Assembly: GCA_029266295.1 (NCBI GenBank)
Contig: JAQSXD010000347.1
Span: forward strand, 1 to 6,164
Source: Bacillota bacterium
GTDB lineage: Bacteria; Bacillota; Clostridia; Peptostreptococcales; Anaerovoracaceae
DNA length: 6,164 nucleotides
Direction of reading: 5' to 3'
Positions within the stretch are counted from its first letter, which is position 1, and every line of letters begins with the position of its first letter. Position numbers and translations under genes: made by a program. Shown one piece after another: positions 5,904-6,164 of the stretch. The notes below the pieces were generated by a model. It saw only the letters and a list, made by a program, of their open reading frames with translations, did no database searches and was not told the origin of the DNA.

Positions 5904-6164
5904 ATGAACCGCTTAGCACCGTCACTATTATCTGCAGATTTTTCCAGACTTGGCCAGCAGGTTGCCGAAATTGAAAGGGCAGGAGCGCAGGTCATCCATG
6001 TAGACGTAATGGATGGACATTTCGTCCCCAATATCAGCTTTGGCGCTGTGGTGATGAAAAGCCTTCTGGGAAAAACAAAGCTTCCTTTTGATGTTCATCT
6101 GATGATCGAAAACCCAGACCAGTATCTAGAGAGCTTTGTGACGGACAATACAGAGATCATAACG
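5904..6164 (+). CDS. rpe: Ribulose-phosphate 3-epimerase, N-terminal part cut by the window end
   Basis: The first 87 codons of Rpe, which interconverts D-ribulose 5-phosphate and D-xylulose 5-phosphate in the pentose phosphate pathway in the cytoplasm. The N-terminus APSLLSADFSRLG (5-17) is the first strand of the TIM barrel. HVDVMDGHFVPN (32-43) carries metal ligand His 32 and the catalytic, metal-binding Asp 34; FDVHLMI (62-68) carries metal ligand His 65. The second catalytic Asp and the phosphate-binding loop lie beyond the window (family length about 215-225). The ATG at 5904 has GAGGAG at 5893-5898, five bases of spacing, and lies 32 bases after the rsgA stop with no terminator between, so it probably shares the prpC-prkC-rsgA transcript. 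The frame stays open to the last base. Confidence 0.96.
   Translation, partial: MNRLAPSLLSADFSRLGQQVAEIERAGAQVIHVDVMDGHFVPNISFGAVVMKSLLGKTKLPFDVHLMIENPDQYLESFVTDNTEIIT

Overview
This window is a plus-strand housekeeping gene cluster of a low-GC, Gram-positive type bacterium, most likely a member of the Clostridia. The basis is gene order (RsmB, PP2C phosphatase PrpC, PASTA kinase PrkC, ribosome GTPase RsgA, ribulose-phosphate epimerase), strong AGGAGG-like ribosome binding sites and moderate GC. The sequence does not fix the genus.

Layout: positions 1-67 hold an unresolved tail of an upstream gene plus a ribosome binding site. 68-772 encodes a membrane zinc metallopeptidase of the YugP family. 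One base later comes rsmB (16S rRNA m5C967 methyltransferase). It is broken: frame 1 ends at 1853, and the rest of the conserved protein continues in the -1 frame to 2047. A 156-base gap (2048-2203) follows, holding a perfect-consensus sigma-A type promoter (TTGACA, 17 bases, TATAAT). In Bacillus subtilis the gene between rsmB and prpC is rlmN, and here it is absent. Then come prpC (2204-2932), a 111-base gap with a nested inverted repeat, prkC (3044-5005), rsgA (start overlaps the prkC stop by one base) and the first 87 codons of rpe, cut by the window end.

How the genes work together: PrkC is a membrane Ser/Thr kinase with three extracellular PASTA repeats that are expected to sense cell-wall fragments. 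PrpC is the cognate phosphatase that reverses its phosphorylations. RsmB and RsgA both act on the 30S ribosomal subunit (base methylation and late assembly). Rpe is a pentose-phosphate enzyme that commonly travels with this cluster. The promoter at 2072-2100 probably makes prpC-prkC-rsgA-rpe a unit that can be transcribed apart from the genes upstream.

I see no mobile element, CRISPR array, tRNA or rRNA, and no clearly new biological system. The most unusual features are the break in rsmB, which sits on an exact -1 slippery heptamer but also seems to lack about 25 conserved bases, and the two non-coding gaps flanking prpC.
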